A stretch of DNA of 64,000 bases from CAWBLP01 sp963721065 (GTDB lineage Bacteria > Pseudomonadota > Alphaproteobacteria > Acetobacterales > Acetobacteraceae), in NCBI GenBank assembly GCA_963721065.1, contig CAVRHO010000008.1, positions 310,001-374,000 of the forward strand, read 5' to 3'. The position numbers and the translations under genes were made by a program. Below, piece after piece: positions 16,781 to 25,487 of the stretch. A model generated the notes under the pieces. That model was given only the letters and a program-made list of their open reading frames with translations. It made no database searches and was not told the origin of the DNA. The first letter of the stretch is position 1, and every line of letters begins with the position of its first letter.

Positions 16781-18043
16781 TCAGGCGGCAGCGCGGAAGA
16801 TCACCGAAGCGTTGGTGCCACCGAAACCGAAGCTGTTGGACAGCGCCATGGTGATCTTCCGCTGCTGCGCCGTCCGCGCAACACGGTCGATCACGCTCTC
16901 CTTGCTCGGCTCCTCCAGGTTCAGCGTCGGCGGGGCCACGTTGTCGCGCACCGCCAGGATGGAGAAGATCGCCTCCACCGCGCCCGCGGCGCCCAGCAGG
17001 TGGCCGGTGGCCGACTTGGTGGACGACATCGCCAGCCCGTTGGCCGCGGACCCGAACAGGCGCTCCACCGCCTCCAGCTCCAGGTCGTCGCCCAAGGGCG
17101 TGGAGGTGCCGTGCGCGTTCACGTACTGGATGTCCGACGGATCGATGCCGCCGTTGCGCAGCGCCGCCTTCATGGAGCGGAAGGCGCCGTCATGCCCCTC
17201 GGCCGGCGCGGTGATGTGATAGGCGTCGCCGGACATGCCGTAGCCCGCCACCTCACCATAGATCTTCGCGCCGCGCTTCTTCGCGTGCTCGTACTCTTCC
17301 AGCACCAGCACGCCGGCCCCCTCGCCCATCACGAATCCATCACGGCGGCGGTCCCAGGGACGGGATGCGTCGGCGGGGGTGTCGTTGAACCCGGTGGACA
17401 ACGCGCGGGAGGCGCAGAAGCCGGCGATGCCCAGTTCGCACACCGCGGCCTCGGCCCCGCCGGCGACCATCACATCGGCATCGCCGTACATGATCAGCCG
17501 GGCGGCATCACCGATCGCGTGCACGCCGGTGGCGCAGGCGGTCACCACCGAATGGTTCGGACCCTTGAACCCGTATTTGATCGACAGGTGACCCGAGGCC
17601 AGGTTGATCAGTGCCGACGGGATGAAGAACGGCGACAGCCGGCGGGCCCGCCCGTCCTTCACCTGGAGCGAGGCTTCGAAAATCGTCTGCAGCCCGCCGA
17701 TGCCGGACCCGATCATCACACCGGTGACGTCACGATCCTCCTCGGTTTCGGGCTTCCAGCCGGAGTCCTCCACCGCCTCGATGCCGGCGACCAGGGCCAG
17801 ATGGATGAAGCGGTCCATCTTCTTCTGGTCCTTTACCGGCACCCATTCGGCGATATCCAGCCGGCCGTCGGCCTTGGTTCCCTGCGGGACCTGGCCGGCC
17901 ACCTTGCATGGCAGGTCCTTCGTATCGAAGGACTGGATGGCCGAGATCCCGGACTCGGACTTGATCAGGCGTTGCCAGACATGCTCGACCCCGATCCCCA
18001 GGGGACAGGCAATGCCCATGCCCGTCACCACAACGCGTCGCAT
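16781..18043 (-). CDS. fabF: 3-oxoacyl-[acyl-carrier-protein] synthase II
   Basis: 420 residues, the normal length. It condenses malonyl-ACP with acyl-ACP to elongate fatty acids. Catalytic triad visible: Cys in VVTACATGVHAIG, His in NAHGTSTPLGD and His in SATGHLLGAAG. It starts RRVVVTGMGIACPLG. It lies 27 bases after acpP in the fabD-fabG-acpP-fabF-mltG order. Confidence 0.97.
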   Translation of the reverse strand: MRRVVVTGMGIACPLGIGVEHVWQRLIKSESGISAIQSFDTKDLPCKVAGQVPQGTKADGRLDIAEWVPVKDQKKMDRFIHLALVAGIEAVEDSGWKPETEEDRDVTGVMIGSGIGGLQTIFEASLQVKDGRARRLSPFFIPSALINLASGHLSIKYGFKGPNHSVVTACATGVHAIGDAARLIMYGDADVMVAGGAEAAVCELGIAGFCASRALSTGFNDTPADASRPWDRRRDGFVMGEGAGVLVLEEYEHAKKRGAKIYGEVAGYGMSGDAYHITAPAEGHDGAFRSMKAALRNGGIDPSDIQYVNAHGTSTPLGDDLELEAVERLFGSAANGLAMSSTKSATGHLLGAAGAVEAIFSILAVRDNVAPPTLNLEEPSKESVIDRVARTAQQRKITMALSNSFGFGGTNASVIFRAAA

Positions 18044-18070
18044 CAGCTGCGGTACCTCCCGTGGCCGCCC

Positions 18071-18310
18071 TCAGGCGGCCTTCTGCTTTTCGATGTAGTC
18101 GATGGCGTCCTTCACGGTGCTGATCTTCTCCGCGGCATCCTCGGGGATTTCCACGCTGAAGGCTTCCTCGAAGGCCATGACCAGCTCGACCGTGTCGAGG
18201 CTGTCAGCGCCCAGGTCATCGATGAAAGACGCCTCGGGCGTCACCTTGGCCTCTTCGACGCCAAGATGCTCCACCACGATCTTCTTCACTTTATCGGCGA
18301 TCTCGCTCAT
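18071..18310 (-). CDS. acpP: Acyl carrier protein
   Basis: 79 residues, highly acidic, with the phosphopantetheine site DDLGADSLDTVELVMA (Ser37). It carries growing acyl chains for the fatty-acid synthase enzymes. The start MSEIADKVKK is typical. It sits between fabG (181-base gap, which may hold its own promoter, common for acpP) and fabF. No oddities. Confidence 0.98.
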   Translation of the reverse strand: MSEIADKVKKIVVEHLGVEEAKVTPEASFIDDLGADSLDTVELVMAFEEAFSVEIPEDAAEKISTVKDAIDYIEKQKAA

Positions 18311-18491
18311 CCGCCTTGCACTCCTGGATTGGGGTCCTGCAATCGTTGTTCGCCCGGTTCGATTGGCCGCCGGGCAGGACCCGATCGGTGCCGCCGCACC
18401 CGCGCCGGACGAAGTCGCGGGGCGCTTAGCATGGTTTCCCGGGCCGAGGAAGGCCGCGCGGGGTTCAGAGCGACGCGTTGCGTGCCCGTGA

Positions 18492-19229
18492 TCACAGCAT
18501 CGCCATCCCGCCATTGACGTGCAGCGTGGCGCCGGTGACCCAGGCGGCCTCCTCGGACGCCAGATACGCCACCGCGGCGGCGACATCCTGCGGCTGGCCG
18601 AGTCGGCCCAGCGGGATCGCGCCGGACAGCTTTTCCTTCTGCTGCGGCGACAGCTTGTCGGTCATCGGCGTGGTGATGAAACCCGGCGCCACCACGTTCA
18701 CGGTGATCCCGCGGGAGGCGACTTCCTGCGCCAGGGCCTTGGTCATGCCCACCAGCCCGGCCTTGGCCGCGGCGTAGTTGGCCTGGCCGGCATTGCCGGT
18801 GGCGCCGACGATGGACGAGATGTTGATGATCCGCCCCGCCCGCCGGCGCAGCATGCCACGCAGCGCCGCCCGTGCCAGGCGGAACGGCGCCGACAGGTCC
18901 ACGTCCAGCACCGCCTGCCAGTCCTCGTCGCTCATGCGCAGTGCCAGCATGTCGCGGGTGAAGCCGGCGTTGTTCACCAGGGCGTGCAGCGGGCCGGCGG
19001 CTTCCTCGGCCGCGGTCACCAGGGCTTCCGCACTGGCCGGGTCGCTGAGGTCGGCGGGGCAGACATGGGCGCGCTCGCCCAGTTCGTCCGCCAGTGCCTG
19101 CAACGCGTCCTGGCGCGTGCCGGAAAGCACCACCGCCGCGCCCTGCCCATGCAGCGCCCGCGCGATCGCCGCGCCGATGCCGCCCGAGGCGCCGGTCACC
19201 AGCGCCGTCTTGCCATCGAGCCGGAACAT
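18492..19229 (-). CDS. fabG: 3-oxoacyl-[acyl-carrier-protein] reductase
   Basis: 245-residue short-chain dehydrogenase that reduces 3-oxoacyl-ACP with NADPH. Motifs: TGASGGIGAAIA nucleotide loop, NNAGFTRD, the catalytic Ser in NISSIVGATGNAGQ and the Tyr-x3-Lys in NYAAAKAG, and NVVAPGFITTPMTD. It starts 14 bases after the fabD stop. Confidence 0.96.
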   Translation of the reverse strand: MFRLDGKTALVTGASGGIGAAIARALHGQGAAVVLSGTRQDALQALADELGERAHVCPADLSDPASAEALVTAAEEAAGPLHALVNNAGFTRDMLALRMSDEDWQAVLDVDLSAPFRLARAALRGMLRRRAGRIINISSIVGATGNAGQANYAAAKAGLVGMTKALAQEVASRGITVNVVAPGFITTPMTDKLSPQQKEKLSGAIPLGRLGQPQDVAAAVAYLASEEAAWVTGATLHVNGGMAML

Positions 19230-19243
19230 TCTGGCCCCTCCTG

Positions 19244-20206
19244 TCAGAGGTTCTTCAGCAGCGCCTCGATATCGGCCGGGGTGGCGGCCGAGGCGGCTTT
19301 TGCATCGGGGGCGATGCGACGCACCAGCCCGGACAGCACCTTGCCGGCACCGAGCTCCACGAAGCTGTCAACGCCCAGGCCGACCATGGTTTCCACGCAT
19401 TCGCGCCAGCGCACCGTGGCGGTGACCTGGCGGACCAGCAGGTCGCGGATCTCGTCCGGGTCGGTGGCCTTGGCGGCGGAGACGTTGGCGATCACCGGCA
19501 CCAGCGGCACGCGCGGCGCGGTCTTCTCCAGCGCCTCGGCCATGGCGTCGGCGGCGGGTGCCATCAGCGCGCAGTGGAACGGGGCGGACACGGGCAGCAG
19601 CATGGCGCGGCGGATGCCCTTGCCGGTGGCGATGGGGATGGCGCGTTCCACCGCTTCCCGGTGGCCGGAGATCACCACCTGGCCGGCGCCGTTGTCGTTG
19701 GCGGGCTCCACCACCTGGCGGGCGCCGGTTTGCGGCACCGGGGCGGCTTCCTCGCAGACCGCCTGGGCCTGCGCCATGTCGGCGCCCAGCAGGGCGGCCA
19801 TGGCGCCTTCACCGGGGGGAACGGCTTTCTGCATGGCCTGGCCGCGCAGCTTCAGCAGCCGGGCCGTATCGGCCAGGGTGAACGCACCGGCGGCGGCCAG
19901 CGCGCTGTATTCGCCCAGCGAATGACCGGCGACCACCGCGGCCTTCTGCTTCAGGCCGAGATTGCCTTCGCGTTCCAGCACGCGCAGCACCGCGAGCGAG
20001 TGGGCCATCAGCGCCGGCTGGGTGTTCTCGGTCAGGGTCAGTTCTTCCGCCGGGCCCTCGAACATCAGCTTCGACAGCTTCTGGCGGAGCGTTTCGTCCA
20101 CTTCCTCGAATACCTCGCGCGCCACGGAGAAGGCGGCGGCCAGGTCACGGCCCATGCCGACGGCCTGGCTTCCCTGCCCGGGAAAGATGAAGGCGTGGAC
20201 GGGCAT
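19244..20206 (-). CDS. fabD: Malonyl-CoA:ACP transacylase
   Basis: 320 residues from the ATG at 20206 (PVHAFIFPGQGSQAVGMG), the canonical family start; the open frame continues upstream into a repeat-rich, non-coding leader. It loads malonyl groups on ACP. Catalytic Ser in GHSLGEYSALAAAG, Arg in KLRGQAMQ, and His in APFHCALM. First gene of the fatty-acid cluster. Confidence 0.96.
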   Translation of the reverse strand: MPVHAFIFPGQGSQAVGMGRDLAAAFSVAREVFEEVDETLRQKLSKLMFEGPAEELTLTENTQPALMAHSLAVLRVLEREGNLGLKQKAAVVAGHSLGEYSALAAAGAFTLADTARLLKLRGQAMQKAVPPGEGAMAALLGADMAQAQAVCEEAAPVPQTGARQVVEPANDNGAGQVVISGHREAVERAIPIATGKGIRRAMLLPVSAPFHCALMAPAADAMAEALEKTAPRVPLVPVIANVSAAKATDPDEIRDLLVRQVTATVRWRECVETMVGLGVDSFVELGAGKVLSGLVRRIAPDAKAASAATPADIEALLKNL

Positions 20207-20678
20207 TCGAACTCGGCTCCCAGATGGCCATTCTGTAACAGCGACAGGGCGTAGCCGGGGGGTCACGAGACTGTCAATGTGCGGACGACGGAGCGCGGTC
20301 ACCCGCGTCTCACGTCGGTCGATCACGGGGCGCCGGCCGGACGGGTGTGATGGCCGTCCGCTTCGGTGGCGGTTCGCTGCGATGGCCGTCCGCTGCGATG
20401 GCCGCCGCTGCGTCCGCTGCGATGGCCGTCCGCTGCGATGGCCGCCAGGCAAGCCGATCGTCCCGGTCGGCGTCAAAGCGGATTTCTCGCCGCCGCCACG
20501 ACGCGAACGGACCGCCGCCGACGAACGCGCCGCGATCAGCACCGACCGATGGTGCATGGCCGCGCCATTCATCGGGACAACCATAGAGGGTGTCTCTGGG
20601 CCATTACTCCCGTCTGGGTTGGTGCTGCATACCGATGTGTGATACAACCATAGGTGTTGGTAACCAAAAAGGTGCAAC
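20207..20678. other. Intergenic region with GATGGCCGTCCGCTGC minisatellite
   Basis: 472 bases between the divergent fabD and PEP-CTERM genes. At 20349-20446 a short motif, GATGGCCGTCCGCTGC and variants, repeats about six times in imperfect tandem. The right end (20590-20678) is AT-richer and should hold the promoter and leader of the PEP-CTERM gene. No ORF here is convincing. Confidence 0.7.
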
Positions 20679-21572
20679 GTGAAGAAGAGTGCCCTCCTCG
20701 GCGTCTCGGTGCTGATTTTCGGCGCCACCGTCACCTCGGCCGCCGCGACACCGCTGTTCGATGCAACCGTCGCCGGCACCTATGTCTTCAATGTGCCCAA
20801 CACGGGCGAGTACATGATCACCGCTTATGGCGCCCGCGGCGGCTCCAGTTCCAACGGCGGCGGCGCCGGCGGTGCGGGCGCGCTGATCGGCGGCGCCTTC
20901 AATTTCAGCGCCGGTACAGCGCTTTACATCGGCATCGGCGCCGTCGGGGCCACCAATGTCGGCAGCGGCAATGGCGGCGGGGCCAGTTTCGTCTATCTCT
21001 CCCCCGCCGGCAGTCCGCAACCGCTGCTGATCGCCGGTGCCGGCGGCGGTGGCGTGGCGAACCGCTTTGGCGGGGCTGCGGGCGGCGATGGCCAGATCAC
21101 CCTGTCCGGGGGCGATGGCGGATACCTGCCGGGCGCCGGCGGCACCGCTGGTGGGGACGGCGCAACCGGAGGTAGCAGCACCGGCTATGGCGCGGCCGGC
21201 GGCACCGGCTGGCTGACCGCGAGCGCCGGCGGCTCGCCCACCGCCATCAACGGCGGCGGCGGCTTCATCGGTGGCGGCGGTGGCGGCGGCTACAGCGGTG
21301 GTGGCGGCGGCGGCGGCAACTACATCACCACCGCAACCTATGCCGGCGGCTACGGCGGTGGCGGCGGATCCTACATCGACCTGGCCTCGGTGGTTGGCAC
21401 CAGCCAGATCACCATGGCCGGCGGCAATGCCAATCCCTATGGCGAGGTGACCATCGCCGCCGCCGCGCCGAGCCCGGTGTCGGAGCCAGGCACGCTGTCC
21501 CTCCTCGGCTTCGGCCTTCTGGGGCTTGCCATGAGCCAGAAGAGCCTCGCACGCCGGCTGAACCAGGGCTGA
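20679..21572 (+). CDS. Glycine-rich secreted protein with PEP-CTERM sorting signal
   Basis: 297 residues. The signal peptide MKKSALLGVSVLIFGATVTSAAA is cleaved near residue 22-24. A beta-rich opening (YVFNVPNTGEYMITAYGARGG) leads into a long Gly/Ala/Ser tract (about 50-250) with GGGGGGGYSGGGGGGGN. The C-terminus has the sorting signal VSEPGTLSLLGFGLLGLA followed by a basic tail, which is recognised by exosortase in EPS-producing Gram-negatives. The N-terminal motif resembles glycine-rich proteins whose mature part forms a PNTG-type beta-sandwich. It would be displayed on, or released from, the cell surface. No exosortase gene is in the window. Confidence 0.82.
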   Translation: MKKSALLGVSVLIFGATVTSAAATPLFDATVAGTYVFNVPNTGEYMITAYGARGGSSSNGGGAGGAGALIGGAFNFSAGTALYIGIGAVGATNVGSGNGGGASFVYLSPAGSPQPLLIAGAGGGGVANRFGGAAGGDGQITLSGGDGGYLPGAGGTAGGDGATGGSSTGYGAAGGTGWLTASAGGSPTAINGGGGFIGGGGGGGYSGGGGGGGNYITTATYAGGYGGGGGSYIDLASVVGTSQITMAGGNANPYGEVTIAAAAPSPVSEPGTLSLLGFGLLGLAMSQKSLARRLNQG

Positions 21573-21580
21573 ACCAACGT

Positions 21581-21621
21581 CCGATCGCGCGTCTTCCGGA
21601 CCGGCCGGGGGGCGCGATCGG
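21581..21621 (+). terminator. Possible terminator hairpin after the PEP-CTERM gene
   Basis: CCGATCGCGC and GCGCGATCGG form a perfect 10-base stem with a 21-base, very GC-rich loop, nine bases after the stop codon. There is no T tract, so it may be a processing or stability hairpin rather than an intrinsic terminator. Confidence 0.45.
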
Positions 21622-21930
21622 CACCGGCCGTCGCGGCAGGGCCCCATCGCCCCACCGACATCAGGTGATCGCCGCAGGTGGCCGCCGCGATGCGGCCGAA
21701 CACAGGCCGGGGGTAGTGCGGCGATTCGTCGGGACAGGGCGGCAGAAGTCGAGCCGCGACGCCGACGCCGACGCCGACGCCGCAACCGGCGGCACGCCCA
21801 TCGGACAGACTGGCCGCACGCACAGGGACTGGCCAGTGGCCGGCACCACTGTGACGGCAGGCGGCGGGTTGATTCCCGCGGCCCGTTCGCGCACACGACG
21901 ACGGACCGACCGCGAACCAGTGACAGTATC
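21622..21930. other. Intergenic stretch, no gene seen
   Basis: About 300 bases between the PEP-CTERM gene and the prolyl-tRNA editing gene. It contains a short (GACGCC)n run at about 21758-21783 (ACGCCGACGCCGACGCCGAC). No gene or clear promoter is visible. Confidence 0.5.
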
Positions 21931-22443
21931 GTGCCCGCGACCCCCGACGACCTGTTCGCCCTGCTGGACCAGTTGGGCATCGAGCACAGCACCATGGCCC
22001 ACCCGCCCTTCTTCACGGTGGAGGAGGGGCGCCCCTGGCACGACAGGATTCCGGGCCTGCACTGCAAGAACCTGTTCATCAAGGATCGCAGGGGCGGGAT
22101 CTGGCTGGTGGTGATGCCGGCAGAGAAGCGCGCCAACCTGTCCTGGCTGGAAAAGGCCCTGGCGGCGCCTCGCTTCTCCTTCGCTCGGCCGGACGTGCTG
22201 GCGGCGGTGCTGGAACTGACGCCGGGTTCGGTGACGCCGTTCGGGCTGATGAACGATCGCCAGCGACAGGTCACGGTGATTCTGGACCAGGACATGCTGG
22301 ACGCGGAGTGGGTGAATTTCCATCCGCTGCACAACGCCGCATCCACCACGTTGCGCGCCGCCGACCTGCTGCGATTTGTCCGTGCGCTGGGATACGAGCC
22401 GAAGATCCTGCGGCTGGCGGAGCCGGCGGCGCCGGCGGGCTGA
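21931..22443 (+). CDS. Prolyl-tRNA editing protein (ProX/PrdX, YbaK-like)
   Basis: 170 residues with a YbaK/ProXp fold: FALLDQLGIEHSTMAHPPFFTVEEG, the CKNLFIKDRRGGIWLVVMPAEKRANL core with the family lysine, LTPGSVTPFGLMND and VNFHPLHNAASTTL. It hydrolyses mischarged Ala- or Cys-tRNA(Pro) to protect translation. The start is GTG at 21931; no strong ribosome site is visible, so a later in-frame start cannot be excluded. Stand-alone gene. Confidence 0.9.
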   Translation: MPATPDDLFALLDQLGIEHSTMAHPPFFTVEEGRPWHDRIPGLHCKNLFIKDRRGGIWLVVMPAEKRANLSWLEKALAAPRFSFARPDVLAAVLELTPGSVTPFGLMNDRQRQVTVILDQDMLDAEWVNFHPLHNAASTTLRAADLLRFVRALGYEPKILRLAEPAAPAG

Positions 22444-22725
22444 ACACGCCCGCCCGACTCACGGCGCGGCCGATGCACCATCCGCCAGCGGGCGCCAGGC
22501 AAGGTTGATTCCTCGGCAGGTTTCGACGCACGCCGCCGCGAGCGGTCTCAACCATCTGTGAGGCCGCCGGCGCCACCGGCGTTTCTTGTGGCCCTCTCCC
22601 TGTCCAGTGGATATCCGGGCAGGCCCCTTCTTCCGGGCACCGGCAATTCCGGCCGGCGTGCATTGCCGCAGACGGCAGGCAGACGTGACGTCCCGAAGCC
22701 CGGCCTTGCACACACGACAAAGAAC

Positions 22726-24246
22726 ATGTCCGCAGCACAGAGCGTTGCCCGGCCTGTCCTCCAACGAAACACGCTGATCCTGGCGGGCATCATCGCCCTC
22801 GGCTTCGCGATACGCCTGTTTCACCTGTCGCATCAGTCGTTGTGGATGGACGAGTTCTTCACGCGGTACTACGCGGCTGTCTTCCCCCAGCAGTTCCTGT
22901 GGACCCAGGGGCTGCGAATAGAACCCACGCCACCGCTCTACTACACGCTGGTCGCGGGCTGGATGCACCTGTTCGGAACCAGTGAGGCCGCCTTGCGCTC
23001 GCTCTCGGTGCTGGCCTCGGGACTGACCATCCCGTTGGTCTTCCTGCTGGGACGCGAACTCGAGGGGCCGCGAGTCGGGCTGGTGGCGGCACTGCTGTTT
23101 GCGCTGTCGCCGATCCAGATCAACTTCGCGCAGGAAGCGCGGTCCTACGCACTGCTGCTGCTTCCGGTCACGCTGGCACTGCTGGGGATTGCGCGGCTGC
23201 TGGTCGTGGCCGATCCGGCGGAACCCAACGCCCGTCGTCGGGGCCAGGCCGCCGGTCTGGTGCTGTACGCGGTCGGCGCGGTTCTGGCGATCTGGTGCCA
23301 TCCGACCCTGGTGTTCTTCGCTGCGGCCTGCGGCCTGGTCGTTGCCGGCGCCCTGCTGGGCCGGAGCGGCCCGCGGCCGTTTCGCCGGGTGCTGCTGTGG
23401 ATTGGCACGAACGCCCTGGTGCTGGTGGGCGTGCTGCCGATCCTTCTGGCGATGCTGAGCACCGCAGGATCACCCACCGCGATCAGTTGGATGCAGCCGC
23501 TGGCGCCGCGCGATGTCGCCGACGCGCTCAGTGGACTGGCCACGGGGATCGAAACGCCGATGAAGATGCCCGGCGTGGAACTCACGCTCGTAGTGTTCCT
23601 GCTGCTCGGCGCCGTGTTGCTTCTGCGGTGGCCCGGCCGCCGCACCTGGCTGGTCGTGGTGGCCGTTCCCGGCGTGTCACTGTTGCTGATGCTTGTCGCC
23701 AGCCTGGTGCAGCCGGTCCTGGCGCCGCGCACGGTTCTGTGGCTCGGGGTACCGCTTTGCGTGGCGCTGGCCTACGGGCTTGTGCGCCGCACGATGCTGC
23801 GCTCCGCGTTGCTGGTGGTGGTTGTCGTCACCTGGGGAGTCGGACTTGGCTACCAGCTCGGGCTCGACAACCAGAAGGAGCCCTGGCGTGACATCGTCCA
23901 CCGGATCGGGCCCGGCCTGGCCGCCGCGGACGACGTCATCATCGCGCCCTACGCCACGCCGGCTGCGATCCGCTACTACGCGCCGGACGTGCGGCGGATG
24001 GAGATGTGGCGCGGGCCACAGCCGCCGAGCCCGGACAACACGCTGCTGCCGGAGCGGTTGGGGGCGAAGATGGTGGATCGCGATACGGTGGCGCGGCAGA
24101 TTCGCGCCGGAAACCATGTGTGGTTGTTCGCACGCGAACTCGACCTGCCACTTCTGCCGGCCCTGCTCGACCAGGTGCCGCCGCCGCGGCAACGGCTGGT
24201 GGGGAAATGTGGGCCGGGGCTCTGCCTGCTCGCGCTGTCCTGGTGA
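22726..24246 (+). CDS. Membrane glycosyltransferase, GT39/ArnT-like
   Basis: 506 residues with about ten hydrophobic segments and a short C-terminal soluble part, as in the family that transfers sugars from polyprenyl carriers. Motifs: the acidic site SLWMDEFFTRYY on the first periplasmic loop (Asp-Glu), RIEPTPPLYY, and FAQEARSYALLLL. The ATG at 22726 starts a normal N-terminal helix; a longer open frame adds a hydrophilic stretch without a ribosome site. Acceptor unknown. It may modify lipid A, surface glycan or protein; the PEP-CTERM gene 1.1 kb upstream hints at envelope glycosylation. Confidence 0.88.
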   Translation: MSAAQSVARPVLQRNTLILAGIIALGFAIRLFHLSHQSLWMDEFFTRYYAAVFPQQFLWTQGLRIEPTPPLYYTLVAGWMHLFGTSEAALRSLSVLASGLTIPLVFLLGRELEGPRVGLVAALLFALSPIQINFAQEARSYALLLLPVTLALLGIARLLVVADPAEPNARRRGQAAGLVLYAVGAVLAIWCHPTLVFFAAACGLVVAGALLGRSGPRPFRRVLLWIGTNALVLVGVLPILLAMLSTAGSPTAISWMQPLAPRDVADALSGLATGIETPMKMPGVELTLVVFLLLGAVLLLRWPGRRTWLVVVAVPGVSLLLMLVASLVQPVLAPRTVLWLGVPLCVALAYGLVRRTMLRSALLVVVVVTWGVGLGYQLGLDNQKEPWRDIVHRIGPGLAAADDVIIAPYATPAAIRYYAPDVRRMEMWRGPQPPSPDNTLLPERLGAKMVDRDTVARQIRAGNHVWLFARELDLPLLPALLDQVPPPRQRLVGKCGPGLCLLALSW

Positions 24247-24302
24247 GGTGCGCTGAGAGCAAGGGCAGGCGAACATGGAGACGCGGGCTTATGTCCCTGC
24301 GT

Positions 24303-25487
24303 TCAGCGCACGATGCCGCGTGCGCGCAGTCCGGCAATTTCCTCCGCCGAGTAGCCCTGTGCAGCGAGCACATCGTCGCTGTGCTGGCCGAATGTTGGTG
24401 ACGCCGTGGGTGCCGGCCCCGGCGTGTCCGCGAACTGGATCGGCTTGGTCATCGTGCGGTAGCGGCCGAGCACCGGGTGATCGAGCGTGGTGACCAGGTT
24501 CTGGGCGAGCACCTGTGGATGATCGAACATGTCCTCGATCGGCCGCACCGCCGCGCAGGGTACGCGTTCGCCGAACATCTGCTCCCACTCCAGTGCGGTG
24601 CGTTCGGCCAGCGCCGCCCGTATTTCCGGCAGCAGGTCGGCGGCGTGTTCCGCGCGGCTGCGCATCGTTTCGCAGCGCGGGTCGGCGGCCAGGGCCGGAC
24701 GGCCGATCATCTCGCAGAACGCCGCGAAGAAATGGTTGGAGTGCAGGGAGACGTAGAGCGATCCGCTTTTTGTGGGATGGATGCCGGTCAGCCCGCCGGT
24801 GCCGGAATCGCGCACCACGTCCCTGCCCTCGCCCTCGGCCCACACGAAGCGGCCGGCCTGGATGGTGAGCGCACTGCGCAGCAGCGACAGGCTGAGATAC
24901 TGGCCGGTGCCGCTGCGCTCCCGGTGGTACAGCGCGGCGGTCACGCCATAGGCGAGCAGTGCCGAGGTGAAATAATCGAGCACCGAGCCCAGCACCAGTT
25001 GTGCCTTGTCGGTGCCGCCGCCCTGGAACACCGCCATGCCGCTGAGGCATTGCAGCACCTGGTCGAAGCCCCCTTTGTCGCTCAGCGGTCCGTCATCACC
25101 GTATCCGGTCAGGCCGGCGTAGATCAGGCGCGGGTTGATCGCCCGCAGCCGCGGGTAGTCGATGCCGAGGCGAGCCGGGACGGATGGGCGGAAGTTCTCC
25201 ACCAGGACATCGGCGTTCGCCACCATGCGGTGCAGGATGGCCAGGCCTTCCGGTTGTTTCAGATCCAACGCAAGGGCGCGCTTGCCGCGGTTGGTGCCCA
25301 GGAAGAACCGGCTGTCGCCTTCCAGGCTGGACGGAAACTGCCGCAGCATGTCGCCCTGCGGCGATTCGATCTTGATGACCTCGGCGCCGAAATCGGCCAG
25401 CAGCGTGCAGCCGTACGGTCCGGCCAGGTAGCTGCACAGATCAAGCACCTTGATGCCGTCGAGCGGCCCGCATGGTCTGTCGGTCAT
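24303..25487 (-). CDS. CoA-transferase, CaiB/BaiF (class III) family
   Basis: 394 residues, normal size. Family marks: GIKVLDLCSYLAGPYGCTLLADFGAEVIKIE, the ENFRPSVPARLGID region, and GSVLDYFTSALLAYGVTAALYHRERSGTGQ, with the Asp of VLDYFTS in the place of the catalytic residue. It moves CoA between organic acids. It overlaps the CitE-like lyase gene by one base (TGATG). A class III transferase paired with a CitE-like lyase is the architecture of citramalate/itaconate or malyl-CoA-type degradation, so the pair may activate and then cleave a C4-C5 hydroxy-diacid. The exact acid is unknown. Confidence 0.9.
   Translation of the reverse strand: MTDRPCGPLDGIKVLDLCSYLAGPYGCTLLADFGAEVIKIESPQGDMLRQFPSSLEGDSRFFLGTNRGKRALALDLKQPEGLAILHRMVANADVLVENFRPSVPARLGIDYPRLRAINPRLIYAGLTGYGDDGPLSDKGGFDQVLQCLSGMAVFQGGGTDKAQLVLGSVLDYFTSALLAYGVTAALYHRERSGTGQYLSLSLLRSALTIQAGRFVWAEGEGRDVVRDSGTGGLTGIHPTKSGSLYVSLHSNHFFAAFCEMIGRPALAADPRCETMRSRAEHAADLLPEIRAALAERTALEWEQMFGERVPCAAVRPIEDMFDHPQVLAQNLVTTLDHPVLGRYRTMTKPIQFADTPGPAPTASPTFGQHSDDVLAAQGYSAEEIAGLRARGIVR

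Noticed and set aside
16361..18517. 718-codon plus-strand open frame across fabF and acpP
   Set aside because: fabF and acpP on the minus strand are unmistakable; this is an antisense shadow.
20604..22502. 632-codon minus-strand open frame across the PEP-CTERM and ProX genes
   Set aside because: Mostly Ala/Gly/Arg filler opposite a glycine-rich gene; no start signal or family.
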